NCBI GenBank assembly: GCA_965222175.1
Contig: OZ244938.1
Coordinates: forward strand, 4,278,001 to 4,342,000
DNA: 64,000 bases
Direction of reading: 5' to 3'
Origin: NORP240 sp965222175
Lineage (GTDB): Bacteria > Pseudomonadota > Gammaproteobacteria > Pseudomonadales > Pseudohongiellaceae
Below, one piece after another: positions 1 to 9,122 of this stretch. Both the position numbers and the translations under genes were made by a program. Numbering within the stretch: position 1 is the first letter of the stretch; every line of letters starts with the position of its first letter. The notes under the pieces are model-generated. The model saw only the letters and a list, made by a program, of their open reading frames with translations, was not told the DNA's origin and searched no databases.

Positions 1-1
1 C

Positions 2-1282
2 TGGGCCTGGGACATGGGCAGAGAAGACCGGCCCGGCCTGCCGCCGCCCGGGGAATCCTACACCCGGGGCACCCCCAATGTCTGGAGTCTCACCAGCGCT
101 GACGACGAACTGGGCCTGGTATATGTGCCCACCGGCAATGCCACGCCCGACTACTTCGGCGGTCATCGCAGCGAAGCCATGGAAAAATACTCCAGTTCGA
201 TCGTGGCACTGGATGTCCGCACGGGGCGGGTCAGGTGGCATTTTCAGACCACCCACCATGACATCTGGGACTATGACGTACCGGCACAGCCCACGCTGGT
301 TGATATTCCTGTCAACGGCGACATCCGCAAAGCAGTCATCGTCCCCACCAAGCGGGCACAGATTTTCCTGCTGGATCGGGAGACCGGAGAACCCCTGGCC
401 GAGGTGGCGGAACTGCCGGTGCCGCAGACTGATCTGCCGGATGAAACCACGTCCCCGACCCAGCCTTTCTCAATCGGCATGCCCCGTTTCGACCATGAGT
501 TACTGGCCGAGACCGACATGTGGGGAATAACGCCATTCGACCATGCCGTGTGTCGTACGCAATTCAGGCGGATGCGCTACGAGGGACCCCTGACACCACC
601 CACGACCGGCGACGGCACGCTTTCCTATCCCGGTGTCACCGGCGGCATCAACTGGGGCGGTGTCGCCGTCGATGAAATCAACCACCTGATGGTGGTCAAC
701 ACGCTGCATAACCCGTCGGTGGTGCGGCTGATTCCCCGGGACCAGGTCCGGGGTGATGAGTTTCTTGGCCTGGGCGGCGTCCAGTCCGGCACTCCCTACG
801 GCGCCTACTCCTTCTTTTTCCTGTCGCCGATTTTCGCGCCTTGCCTGCAACCGCCCTATGGCGAACTGGCGGTGGTGGACCTGGTGTCCCGGGAAATCCT
901 GTGGCGAAGGCCGCTGGGTACTGCCCGGGACATGGGACCCCTGGGCCTGGCCACCCGCCTGCCACTGCCAATGGGCATGTTTTACAACCTGGCCGGCTCC
1001 GTGGTCACCGGCGGCGGCCTTATTTTCAATGGCAATGTCGTCGACAGCACCATGCGCGCCATGGATATCCTCACCGGCGAGGAAGTCTGGACCGATCCCC
1101 TGCCCGGGTCATCCACGGCAACGTCGATGACCTATGTCAGTCCTGTCAGCGGCAGGCAGTACGTTCTGGTCACAGTGCCCGATGGCGGTGGCGGGCTGCA
1201 GCTGGAAACCGCCATCGACGAGGGCGACAACAGCGAAGCCGTGTCCGGCGGCCATGTCATCGCCTATGCCCTGCCTGAATAG
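2..1282 (+). CDS. PQQ-dependent dehydrogenase (membrane glucose dehydrogenase-like), 3' part
   Basis: Quinoprotein of the beta-propeller PQQ dehydrogenase family, which oxidises sugars or alcohols in the periplasm and passes electrons to ubiquinone. The reading frame is open to the left edge (it begins WAWDMG), so the N-terminus, including any membrane anchor, lies outside the window; 426 residues remain. Propeller-type repeats are visible, for example VALDVRTGRVRWHFQ, AVVDLVSREILWRRPLG and AMDILTGEEVW, with the WDYDVPAQPTLVD segment typical of the glucose dehydrogenase branch. The end GGHVIAYALPE is a natural C-terminus. The substrate cannot be read from this part. The next gene on the same strand starts about 130 bp downstream. 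Confidence 0.85.
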   Translation, partial: WAWDMGREDRPGLPPPGESYTRGTPNVWSLTSADDELGLVYVPTGNATPDYFGGHRSEAMEKYSSSIVALDVRTGRVRWHFQTTHHDIWDYDVPAQPTLVDIPVNGDIRKAVIVPTKRAQIFLLDRETGEPLAEVAELPVPQTDLPDETTSPTQPFSIGMPRFDHELLAETDMWGITPFDHAVCRTQFRRMRYEGPLTPPTTGDGTLSYPGVTGGINWGGVAVDEINHLMVVNTLHNPSVVRLIPRDQVRGDEFLGLGGVQSGTPYGAYSFFFLSPIFAPCLQPPYGELAVVDLVSREILWRRPLGTARDMGPLGLATRLPLPMGMFYNLAGSVVTGGGLIFNGNVVDSTMRAMDILTGEEVWTDPLPGSSTATSMTYVSPVSGRQYVLVTVPDGGGGLQLETAIDEGDNSEAVSGGHVIAYALPE

Positions 1283-1378
1283 TGGAGAAACGCCGGGGTC
1301 AGCCAGGCAGATACGGATAAGCCTTTCCCGGATGGCCGGGTTCTGCCGACCCGGCGAATCCGCTATCCTGTCATCGGT

Positions 1379-1388
1379 GGTTCCTTAA
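1379..1388 (-). repeat. Short TTAAGGAACC-type dispersed repeat, fragment
   Basis: On the minus strand this reads TTAAGGAACC, the core of a motif that recurs in other intergenic gaps (near 12.9, 19.5, 29.3, 48.2 and 58.3 kb). It lies between the PQQ dehydrogenase and the selenoprotein gene. A ten-base match alone is weak; the recurrence gives it meaning. Confidence 0.35.
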
Positions 1389-1416
1389 GCGTCAATGGTC
1401 AACAGCGAAATCTCTC

Positions 1417-2283
1417 ATGGACATCAGCTATATGGAAAGAACCCGGCGGTATTACCGGGCCCAGGGCTACACCGATGACTACCGCTGGGCTCATTTCGAG
1501 TCTGTGCCTTTCACCAGGCCGGTAAAGGCCCTGGATCAATCCAGGATCGCCGTGGTTACCACGGCAATGCCCGGCGACGCCGCCAGTCGGAGTGATCGCG
1601 AGGTTACCGCGGTGCCGGTGTCGCCCCCTCCCCGGCGGCTGTACACCGACCACCTGTCCTGGGACAAGGACAACACCCATACCCGGGACATTCCGTCTTT
1701 CCTGCCGTTGTGGCAACTGGCGCAGCTGCGGGACGCTGGCGTTACCGGCAGCCTGGCACCCCGGTTCTACTGCGTGCCCACCGAATACAGCCAGCGCACC
1801 ACCATCGACACCGATGCACCGGAAATCCTGGCGCTCTGCCGCCAGGATCAGGCTGACATCGCCCTGCTGGTGCCGTTGTGACCGGTCTGTCACCAGACCG
1901 TGAGTCTGGTAGCGCGACACCTGGAAGCCAACGGCATGGTAACGGTGATCCTGGGCTCGGCACTGGATATCGTTGAACACTGCGGGGTACCGCGCTTCCT
2001 GTATACGGACTTCCCCCTGGGTAATCCCTGTGGTAAGCCCGGCGATCGTGACATGCAGCTGGCTATCGTCCGCCAGGCGCTGACAATGGTTCACGGCGTT
2101 GACCAACCCCGTGCCACCTGGCGGGCACTGTTCACCTGGAGCGAGGATGACTCCTGGCGCGCTGCCTATGCGCGGGTCGATGACAGTAACCGCGACGCCC
2201 TGCAACGCAAGGGCGAACAGCGTCGCCGGCAACAGGCTGACGCCAGGGGCGCGGGTCAGCGCCGGGCGCCGATGATCGACTGA
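1417..2283 (+). CDS. Selenoprotein, GrdB/PrdB-like (glycine/sarcosine/betaine reductase selenoprotein B family), TGA read as Sec
   Basis: One 288-residue frame is interrupted only by TGA at 1879-1881. The codons after it, CCG GTC TGT CAC CAG ACC, stay in frame and continue the family sequence, giving ALLVPL-U-PVCHQTVSLVARH with Sec155 and Cys158 in a UxxC redox motif. The flanks match the GRDB family (Pfam PF07355): LAPRFYCVPTEYSQRTT before and FLYTDFPLGNPCGKPGDRDMQ after. A 7-bp hairpin with GU in its loop follows the TGA at bacterial SECIS distance. In clostridia, GrdB carries out selenium-dependent reductive cleavage of amino acids. Homologues in aerobic marine proteobacteria are shorter single proteins of unknown substrate, and this one resembles them. 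No selA, selB, selC or selD gene is in the window. Reading it as two ORFs or a pseudogene is less likely, because both halves are full length and conserved. Confidence 0.88.
1879..1910 (+). promoter_or_regulatory. UGA selenocysteine codon with SECIS-like hairpin
   Basis: TGA at 1879-1881 is followed by a 7-bp perfect stem, 1892-1898 (ACCAGAC) with 1904-1910 (GTCTGGT), closing a five-base loop CGTGA. The loop GU falls at nucleotides 22-23 counted from the U of UGA; in E. coli fdhF the essential G and U are 23-24. An alternative 7-bp stem, 1883-1889 with 1894-1900, competes with it. SelB binding is inferred. Confidence 0.75.
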
Positions 2284-2293
2284 GGAACGATAC

Positions 2294-3187
2294 TCAGTCG
2301 CCCAGGTAGGGGTTGACCAGCTCCATGCTGATATCCCACAGCCTGGCGGCGTCCTCGTCGGTGGCAAACGGCGCTACCGATGCTTTTTCACGCTTGAAAA
2401 AGTAGTCCCCATTGGCATTGGCCGCCGCTTCGTCGTCGGAGCCGGCCAGCCAGATCATGGTATCGGCCCCCGCTTCGACGCTGATCATGAAAGGGTACAG
2501 CACGGTACCCAGCAGCCTGCCCATCACCCCACCCTTGGACCAGATGGAGGTGCGCACGGCGCCGGGGTGAAACGAGCTGGTGACCAGTCCGCTCTCACCG
2601 TAGCGGCGAAACAGCTCACGGGCAGTCAGCAGGTTCATCAGCTTGGAACGCCCGTAGGCCTTGAGCCCCCGATAGCCGGTGCTCATCTGCAGGTCATTGA
2701 AGTCAAGGGGACCGCTTTTGTGGCCGAGGGAACTGGTGAAGACAACCCGGGCGCTGCCCTGTTCCGCTGCGGCCAACAGGGGCTGCAGCAACAGCTGGGT
2801 CAGCAGAAAGCCGCTGAGGTGATTGGTGGCAAAGGTAAGCTCGAAGCCTTCGCTGGTGACCTCGCGCCTGGGCATGGCAGCACCGGCATTGTTGCAGAGG
2901 ACGTCGATTTTCGGAAAGGCCTGCCGAAGTTTCCCGGCAGCCTCGGCCACGCTGGCCATCAGGCTGAAATCCGCCAGGTACAGGTGGACATCCTGATTAC
3001 CTGATTCCGCCCTGATGGTCTCCAGGGCGCGGTTGCCGCGCTCCTCGCTGCGACACATCAATACCACCGTTGCCCCCCGGCGGGCGAAATTCAGGGCGGA
3101 CTCGTAGCCCACGCCGCTGTTTGCGCCGGTAATCACGTACACTTTGTCCTGCAGGTCTTTGACGTTTTCCATAGCGGTTGTTTCCAT
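2294..3187 (-). CDS. Short-chain dehydrogenase/reductase, retinol dehydrogenase-like
   Basis: NAD(P)-dependent oxidoreductase of the SDR family, 297 residues from the chosen ATG at 3187; an inner ATG at 3172 (MENVKDLQDK) is equally possible. The Rossmann motif TGANSGVG is near the N-terminus, NNAG follows the fourth strand, and the catalytic YxxxK is YGRSK with an upstream serine in FTSSLGH. Overall it resembles retinol dehydrogenase/WW-domain oxidoreductase-type SDRs, whose substrates vary widely. It converges with the selenoprotein gene (10 bp apart) and diverges from the aminotransferase. The substrate is unknown. Confidence 0.85.
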   Translation of the reverse strand: METTAMENVKDLQDKVYVITGANSGVGYESALNFARRGATVVLMCRSEERGNRALETIRAESGNQDVHLYLADFSLMASVAEAAGKLRQAFPKIDVLCNNAGAAMPRREVTSEGFELTFATNHLSGFLLTQLLLQPLLAAAEQGSARVVFTSSLGHKSGPLDFNDLQMSTGYRGLKAYGRSKLMNLLTARELFRRYGESGLVTSSFHPGAVRTSIWSKGGVMGRLLGTVLYPFMISVEAGADTMIWLAGSDDEAAANANGDYFFKREKASVAPFATDEDAARLWDISMELVNPYLGD

Positions 3188-3258
3188 CAGTGGTGAATCA
3201 GAGTCCCGACCCGGTCGCCATTGGCAAAAAGGCATGGACTGGCTTATCCTCTGGCGTC

Positions 3259-4608
3259 ATGGCAGCACTTGTTTACCCCACCACCAATTTCAAGCAGGTC
3301 GAGCAGCTCAACATCGTTCGCGGCGACGGCATCTACGTCTACGACGACCGGGGCCAGCGCTATCTCGAGGGCCTGGCCGGATTATGGTGCTCAGCCCTTG
3401 GCTATGGCAACCGGGAAATGATCGACGCCATTACCGGGCAGTTGCAGACGCTTTCCTACAGCCACATGTTCGGTGGCCGCACTCACCAGGTGGCCATGGA
3501 TCTGGCAGATCGCCTTGCCGCCATGGTACCTGTCGAACAGGCACGCCTGTTTTTCGCCAATTCCGGGAGCGAAGCCAACGATTCCCAGATCAAGATGCTG
3601 CATTACTATTTCAACGTCATCGGCAAACCGGAAAAGAAGAAGATTATCACCTTCGATCGCGCCTACCATGGCGTGACCCTGGCCAGCGCCGCGTTGACCA
3701 GCCTCCCTGCCATGCATACGCATTTCGACGTACCCGTGGATGCCCTGGGTATTCTGCGTACCGCAACGCCTCATTATTACCACGGACATGAACCGGGTGA
3801 AACCGAGGACCAGTTCGTTGCCAGGCTGCTTGGCGGACTGGAACAGATGATTGAGCAGGAAGGTCCCGAAACCATTGCCGCGTTTGTTGCCGAGCCCATC
3901 GGTGGCGCCGCCGGCGTGGTGGTGCCGCCGGCCGGTTACTTTCCTGCCCTGGAAAAACTGCTGGCCAGGCACGACATCCTGTTCTGGGCAGACGAAGTCA
4001 TCTGCGGGTTCGGTCGTACCGGCAATGATTTCGGCTGCCGCACTGTCGGTATTACCCCCCACTTGATGAGCCTGGCCAAGCAGTTGTCATCCGCCTACAT
4101 TCCCATCAGTGCCGCGGTGATTCCGGGCTTCATGTATGACGCCATGAAACAACCCAGCGCCGATGTCGGCGTGTTCGGGCACGGCTATACCTATACCGGG
4201 CATCCGGTAGCCTGCGCCGCGGCCCTGAAGGCCATCGAGATCTACCAGCGGGACAACCTGTTTGAACACGCCGCTGTTGTCGGTACCTACCTGCAGAAAC
4301 GGCTGCGGGAATTCGCCGATCACCCGCTGGTCGGCGAGGTGCGGGGCAAGGGCCTGATCGCCGCCGTCGAGCTGGTGGCCGATCGCTCGACCCGGGAAGT
4401 GTTTCCCGACGGCAAGGTCGGCGCCATGGCCAAACAGTGCTGCCAGAATCACGGACTCCTGGTCCGGGCTGTGGGCGGCAACTGCCTCGCCTTCTGCCCA
4501 CCGCTGATCATCCAGCCGGAACAGGTGGACGAGATGATCGAGATGTTCGGCAAGGGACTGGAGAACACCTACGCTTACGTGCAGAAAGAAAAACTGCTTG
4601 CATCCTGA
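3259..4608 (+). CDS. Class III PLP-dependent aminotransferase (omega-transaminase type)
   Basis: A 449-residue fold-type I aminotransferase that moves amino groups, usually from a terminal amine or beta-amino acid to pyruvate. The PLP-binding lysine is K274 in SLAKQLSSAY, and D245 in WADEVICGFGRTG would contact the pyridine nitrogen. The start at 3259 (MAALVYPTTNFKQ) fits the family; a longer frame reaches 3178 but would overlap the divergent SDR promoter. The amidohydrolase and APC permease genes follow in the same direction, suggesting a unit that imports and breaks down an amine or amino-acid derivative. The exact substrate cannot be assigned. Confidence 0.9.
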   Translation: MAALVYPTTNFKQVEQLNIVRGDGIYVYDDRGQRYLEGLAGLWCSALGYGNREMIDAITGQLQTLSYSHMFGGRTHQVAMDLADRLAAMVPVEQARLFFANSGSEANDSQIKMLHYYFNVIGKPEKKKIITFDRAYHGVTLASAALTSLPAMHTHFDVPVDALGILRTATPHYYHGHEPGETEDQFVARLLGGLEQMIEQEGPETIAAFVAEPIGGAAGVVVPPAGYFPALEKLLARHDILFWADEVICGFGRTGNDFGCRTVGITPHLMSLAKQLSSAYIPISAAVIPGFMYDAMKQPSADVGVFGHGYTYTGHPVACAAALKAIEIYQRDNLFEHAAVVGTYLQKRLREFADHPLVGEVRGKGLIAAVELVADRSTREVFPDGKVGAMAKQCCQNHGLLVRAVGGNCLAFCPPLIIQPEQVDEMIEMFGKGLENTYAYVQKEKLLAS

Positions 4609-4631
4609 ATTCCGCCAAGTCGAGGTTGATT

Positions 4632-6329
4632 ATGTTTACCAGGTCCAGATTGTCGTTTCCGGTGTCTTCTTTTCCGGTTTTACTCGCCCTGTTACTGAGC
4701 GCCTGCGGGCAGCCCGAGCAGACCGCGCAGGACGCGGACAATCCGCCAGCCGACAGCCAGGCCGCGGTCGACCTGATCCTGACCAATGGCAAGGTGCTGA
4801 CGGTTGATGAGAATTTCTCCATTCACAATACCGTGGTGGTGGATGACGGTCGTATCGTGGCAACCGGCGGCGGCGAACTCACCGCCCGCTACCAGGCAGA
4901 TCAACTGGTGGACCTGGCGGGCAAGACCCTGATGCCGGGTTTTGTCGATTCGCATATTCACATCAGGGGCCGGCCACAACGGTACATCGAACTGGGCGAG
5001 GTGACGTCCATTACCGAAATCCAGGCCCTGATCGCGGCCAAGGTCGAGGAGATCGGTGAAGGCGAATGGATCACCGGCTATGGCTGGTCGGAAGACGAGC
5101 TTGCCGAGGGCCGGCGCCCGCTGCGGGCCGACCTGGACGCGGCAGCGCCCGATAATCCGGTCACCCTGACCCGCGCCGGTGGTCACAGTGCCGTGGTCAA
5201 CAGCCTCGCCCTGGAACTGGCCGGAGTGACGCTGGACACACCGCAACCCGAAGGCGGCATAATCGAGCGTGGTGACGATGGCGAACTCAACGGCATCATC
5301 CGGGAACGCCAGGAGATCGTCGGTCGCCTGGTACCGGATTCCACCTACGAAGAACTGATCGCCTCCCTGGAAGTCAACCTTAACGCCCTGCTGGCCAAGG
5401 GCATCACCAGTATCACCGATGCCTCCAAAACCACCAGCGACTACCTGATGTTCGAGGACCTGTACGCCAACGCCAGGCTGCCGCTGCCCCGGTCGGCACT
5501 GCAGTTCCAGTGGCGCAATCCCGAGGAAATCAACGCATTGAAAGCGCGGGTCGGTGACGGCAATGAGTTCCTCAGGATCGGGCCCATCAAGGTGTTTGCC
5601 GATGGCGGCTTTACCGGTCCTGCCGCCTACACGCTGGAACCTTATGTCAACCAGGGTGAATACCGCGGCTACCTCAACATGCCCGAAGGGGAACTGGTGA
5701 GCCTGCTCAACGAGATACACGACGCCGGGTGGCAGATGGGCATCCACGCCATCGGGGATGCCGCTATCGTACTGGTGGTGAACACCCTGGCCGATGCGCT
5801 GGAACGCAATCCCCGGGAAGACCACCGCCATTACCTCAATCACTTTTCCATGCGTCCTCCGGAGCTGACCATGGAACTGATGGCGGAACACGCTATTCAC
5901 ATCACTCAGCAGCCCAATTTCACGTACACTCTGGAAGGTCGCTACGCGGAAAACCTGGACGGCTGGCGTCTGCAGCACAACAATCCATTGCGCTCACCCA
6001 TGGATCACGGTATCACCGTGGCCATCTCCAGCGACATACTGCCCATCGGTCCCATGGTTGGCCTGTACGCCGCGGTGACGCGCCGGGGTATGAGTGGCCA
6101 GGTCTATGGTCCGGACGAGGCCATCACCATGGAGGAAGCGATTCGTGCCTACACGCTGCTGGGCGCCTACCTGAATCGCGAGGAAGCGGTGAAAGGTTCG
6201 CTGGAACCGGGCAAGTACGCCGACATGATCGTGCTGTCCGACGATCTGCTGACTATCGACCCTGAGCAGATCATGGCGGTGACAGTGGAACAGACCTACC
6301 TGAACGGCGAACTTGTCTTCCAGCAGTGA
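4632..6329 (+). CDS. Amidohydrolase family 3 (YtcJ-like) lipoprotein
   Basis: A 565-residue metal-dependent hydrolase of the YtcJ/amidohydrolase-3 family. The start at 4632 has GAGG just upstream and begins a lipoprotein signal (SFPVLLALLLSAC, lipobox LSAC), so the mature protein should be membrane-anchored outside the cytoplasm. Metal-site elements are the HxH in VDSHIHIRG, the histidine in GWQMGIHAIGDAAI and the aspartate in AISSDILPIG. The C-terminal small domain ends with GSLEPGKYADMIVLSDD, a family hallmark. It starts 23 bp after the aminotransferase and runs into the permease gene, so an operon is likely. The substrate is probably an N-acyl or cyclic amide, by family only. Confidence 0.9.
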   Translation: MFTRSRLSFPVSSFPVLLALLLSACGQPEQTAQDADNPPADSQAAVDLILTNGKVLTVDENFSIHNTVVVDDGRIVATGGGELTARYQADQLVDLAGKTLMPGFVDSHIHIRGRPQRYIELGEVTSITEIQALIAAKVEEIGEGEWITGYGWSEDELAEGRRPLRADLDAAAPDNPVTLTRAGGHSAVVNSLALELAGVTLDTPQPEGGIIERGDDGELNGIIRERQEIVGRLVPDSTYEELIASLEVNLNALLAKGITSITDASKTTSDYLMFEDLYANARLPLPRSALQFQWRNPEEINALKARVGDGNEFLRIGPIKVFADGGFTGPAAYTLEPYVNQGEYRGYLNMPEGELVSLLNEIHDAGWQMGIHAIGDAAIVLVVNTLADALERNPREDHRHYLNHFSMRPPELTMELMAEHAIHITQQPNFTYTLEGRYAENLDGWRLQHNNPLRSPMDHGITVAISSDILPIGPMVGLYAAVTRRGMSGQVYGPDEAITMEEAIRAYTLLGAYLNREEAVKGSLEPGKYADMIVLSDDLLTIDPEQIMAVTVEQTYLNGELVFQQ

Positions 6330-6351
6330 GACGGCGGCTGCCGCCGATCCC

Positions 6352-7710
6352 ATGACCGATTCCCCCAGGAAATCCAGCTTCCTGCGGGTGCTTGGTCGCC
6401 GTGACGTGATTGCCCTGGCCTTCGGCGCCATGATCGGCTGGAGCTGGGTTGTGCTTACCGGTACCTGGATAAGCTCGGCGGGCACCCTGGGCGCAATCCT
6501 GGCCTTCCTTATCGGCGGTGGCGCCATCGCCATCGTTGGCCTGACCTATGCCGAGCTGGCCTCGGCCCTGCCCTATGCCGGTGGCGAACACGTCTACAGT
6601 CACCGGGCCCTTGGACCCGTCGCCTCGTTCATCTGTACCTGGGCCATTATCCTGGGCTACGTGTCGGTGATCGCATTCGAAGCCGTGGCGCTGCCCACGG
6701 TACTCAGTTCACTGGTTCCAGGGCTTGACCGCGGTTACCTGTGGACCATCGCCGGCTGGGATGTTCACCTGGGCTGGGTACTGGTGGGCGTCGCCGGTGC
6801 TGTGACCATGACCGTGCTTAACATCATCGGCGTCAGGACTGTCGCCATCGTGCAGACCACCGTGGTCTCACTGATACTGCTGGTGGGCCTGTTGTTCATT
6901 GGTGGCTCGGCGGTGAGTGGATCGGTGACGAATCTTCAACCTTTGTTCACCGATGGCGTCGGCGGCATCACCCTGGTCCTGGTCATGGTCCCGTTCATGT
7001 TCGTCGGATTCGATATCATTCCCCAGGCCGCGGAAGAAATTGACCTGCCGTTCCAGGATATTGGTTCAGCACTGGTGCTTTCCATACTCATGGCCATCGC
7101 CTGGTACAGCCTGATCATTCTCGGCGTCGGCCTGCTTATAGAGGATGACACGCTGCTGCAGGGCGAGGTGGTTACCGCCGATGCCAATGCGCTGATCTAT
7201 GGTGAAATTGGTGGCACGGTGCTGCTGCTCACCGGGCTGGCCGGGATACTGACCACCTGGAACGCGCTGATCGTCGGTGCCAGTCGCGCCATTTACGCCA
7301 TGGCCCGCGCCGGCATGCTGCCAGCATTTCTTGGCAGGGTACACCCGACCCATCACACCCCGGTAAACGCCATCCTGCTGGCCGGAATCCTGTCGTTGAT
7401 CAGTCCTTTTTTCGGACGACCGGCCCTGGTCTGGCTGGTGAATGCCGGCGGCCTGGGAATCGTCGTGGCCTATACCTTTGTCGCCTTGTCGTTCCTGGCA
7501 CTGCGCAGCAGGGAGCCCGGGCTGGCCCGGCCCTACCGGGCACCCCTGGGAAGGTTTACCGGATACCTGGCACTGGTACTGTCGGTGGGACTGATATTGC
7601 TTTACCTGCCGGGCAGCCCTTCTGCCCTGGTCTGGCCCCAGGAGTGGGGAATTATCCTGTTCTGGTCGATACTGGGCGCCCTGCTGTTTGCCTTCAGGGA
7701 CCGGCTTTGA
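6352..7710 (+). CDS. APC-superfamily amino acid permease
   Basis: Inner-membrane transporter of 452 residues with about twelve hydrophobic segments. The first helix carries the APC signature ALAFGAMIGWSWVVLTGTWI, and GLTYAELASALPYAGGEHVY is the typical TM2-TM3 region. ATG at 6352 is taken as the start; a TTG at 6313 would overlap the amidohydrolase stop and is less likely. Its place at the end of the aminotransferase-amidohydrolase cluster suggests that it imports the amino acid or amine those enzymes use. It converges with the exported amidohydrolase operon. Confidence 0.9.
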   Translation: MTDSPRKSSFLRVLGRRDVIALAFGAMIGWSWVVLTGTWISSAGTLGAILAFLIGGGAIAIVGLTYAELASALPYAGGEHVYSHRALGPVASFICTWAIILGYVSVIAFEAVALPTVLSSLVPGLDRGYLWTIAGWDVHLGWVLVGVAGAVTMTVLNIIGVRTVAIVQTTVVSLILLVGLLFIGGSAVSGSVTNLQPLFTDGVGGITLVLVMVPFMFVGFDIIPQAAEEIDLPFQDIGSALVLSILMAIAWYSLIILGVGLLIEDDTLLQGEVVTADANALIYGEIGGTVLLLTGLAGILTTWNALIVGASRAIYAMARAGMLPAFLGRVHPTHHTPVNAILLAGILSLISPFFGRPALVWLVNAGGLGIVVAYTFVALSFLALRSREPGLARPYRAPLGRFTGYLALVLSVGLILLYLPGSPSALVWPQEWGIILFWSILGALLFAFRDRL

Positions 7711-7777
7711 ACAGCCGCTCTCCCGGTTCTCCGCGTTAACCCGAGGCCAGCCATGGCAGGTTTAATTGAAAAGGGAT

Positions 7778-9118
7778 TCAGTCGTTGGTCAGGTTTTCAT
7801 ACCGTTCCCTGAATCGCTGGTAGAGTTCCTGCTGGGTACCGAACAGATCGATTTCCCGCCCCTGGATAAAGGCCCAGACAACATTGCTGGTACGCATGTC
7901 CAGGGCATCCCCGGTGGACACAATCAGGGTTGCATCCTTACCGACTTCCAGGGTACCGACACGATCAGCAACCCCGAGAATTTCCGCGTTGTTGCGGGTA
8001 ATGAATGACAGTGCCGTTTCCCTGTCCAGTCCATACGCTGCCGCCGTTCCGGCGAAGAACGGCAGGTTTCGCTGCCGGTCCAGGGAAGTACCGCCCCCGC
8101 CTATGCCCACCTGCAGGCCGGCATCATGGAGCAGGAACGGCATCTTGAAGGATTCATCCACGTCACTCCAGGTATTGTCGGGCAGGGAATGAATTTCCTC
8201 GTAGAGAACCGGAATCGATTCGGCCAGCAGCAGGTCCTTGACCAGCAGTGCCTGGCGGCCGCCAATCAGCACCACTTTCGGCACGCCGTAGCGGCGGGCA
8301 AAGCGCACCGCGCTGACTATCTCCCTGGCTTCATTGGCATGAATATACAGCGTGGCAAACCCGTTGAGCACAGGTTGCAGTGCCTGCAGGTTAAGGTTTA
8401 CCGGCTCACCGGTATAGGCAACCGCGTTCTGGAACAGTTCATTCAGTACCTGAGTAGCCCCGTCGTAATCGGGATTGTCAACAGTCTCGAATTCACCGGT
8501 TTCCTCATTACGCTGACGCCGACGCAGTGCCGGCCAGCGCAGGTGCATGCCGTCATCTTCCTGCAGCACCGCGTCCTCCCAGTTCCAGCCATCCAGCTTC
8601 ATCACCGAGGAAGAACCGGACACCAGGCCACCGGCGGGTGTTACCTGGGCAGTGAGAATGCCATTGAAGCGTTGGGTGGGAATAAATTCAGAATCGGTGT
8701 TGTAGGCAATGGCCGAGCGTACGCTGGCATTGATATCGCCTTCCTCGACAACATCCCGGGTGGCACGGATATTACCGACTTCCTGCAGGCCCAGCTCGGT
8801 ATTGGGCAGCACGAAGCCCGGGTAAACATGCTGGCCCTGCAGGTCAATCACCCGGTGCCCGGCCAGGTCGATGGCATCGCCGGATTGACCGACGGCGGTG
8901 ATTACTCCGTCGGTGAAGGTGATGACGCCGTCACCGAATACGGTCCCGTTGCCGGTATGGACAATGGCCCCGACGATGGCGATGGGCTCACTCTGGTCCG
9001 GTGCCGGTACCGGCACCACGGCGAAGGCTCCGCCGGCGGCGACCAGGGTGGTCACGGCCAGCAGCAGGGCGGAAATACCGTGTCTGCTAAAAGAATTGAA
9101 TTGAGTCAACTGTTTCAT
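7778..9118 (-). CDS. Exported amidohydrolase-fold protein with degenerate metal site
   Basis: A 446-residue secreted protein with an N-terminal signal peptide (ISALLLAVTTLVAAGGAFA). The urease/amidohydrolase-like beta-sandwich start (IAIVGAIVHTGNGTVFGDGVI) and end (VGTLEVGKDATLIVSTGDALDM) are clear. The strand-1 HxH metal motif is absent: the expected place reads YPGFVLPNTELGLQE. The strand-8 aspartate is not seen either (GIGGGGTSLDRQ). ATG at 9118 is preferred over a longer frame to 9154 because it starts 4 bp after the stop of the upstream amidohydrolase gene. It may be a non-catalytic partner of that protein; this is inference. Confidence 0.85.
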   Translation of the reverse strand: MKQLTQFNSFSRHGISALLLAVTTLVAAGGAFAVVPVPAPDQSEPIAIVGAIVHTGNGTVFGDGVITFTDGVITAVGQSGDAIDLAGHRVIDLQGQHVYPGFVLPNTELGLQEVGNIRATRDVVEEGDINASVRSAIAYNTDSEFIPTQRFNGILTAQVTPAGGLVSGSSSVMKLDGWNWEDAVLQEDDGMHLRWPALRRRQRNEETGEFETVDNPDYDGATQVLNELFQNAVAYTGEPVNLNLQALQPVLNGFATLYIHANEAREIVSAVRFARRYGVPKVVLIGGRQALLVKDLLLAESIPVLYEEIHSLPDNTWSDVDESFKMPFLLHDAGLQVGIGGGGTSLDRQRNLPFFAGTAAAYGLDRETALSFITRNNAEILGVADRVGTLEVGKDATLIVSTGDALDMRTSNVVWAFIQGREIDLFGTQQELYQRFRERYENLTND

Positions 9119-9122
9119 CCGG

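Noticed and set aside
1417..1881. Reading the GrdB-like locus as two separate genes or a nonsense pseudogene
   Set aside because: Both halves are in the same frame, join exactly through conserved codons, and the TGA has a SECIS-like hairpin after it.
4692..5978. 428-codon minus-strand frame inside the lipoprotein amidohydrolase gene
   Set aside because: Complement of a well-supported gene; no recognisable domain.
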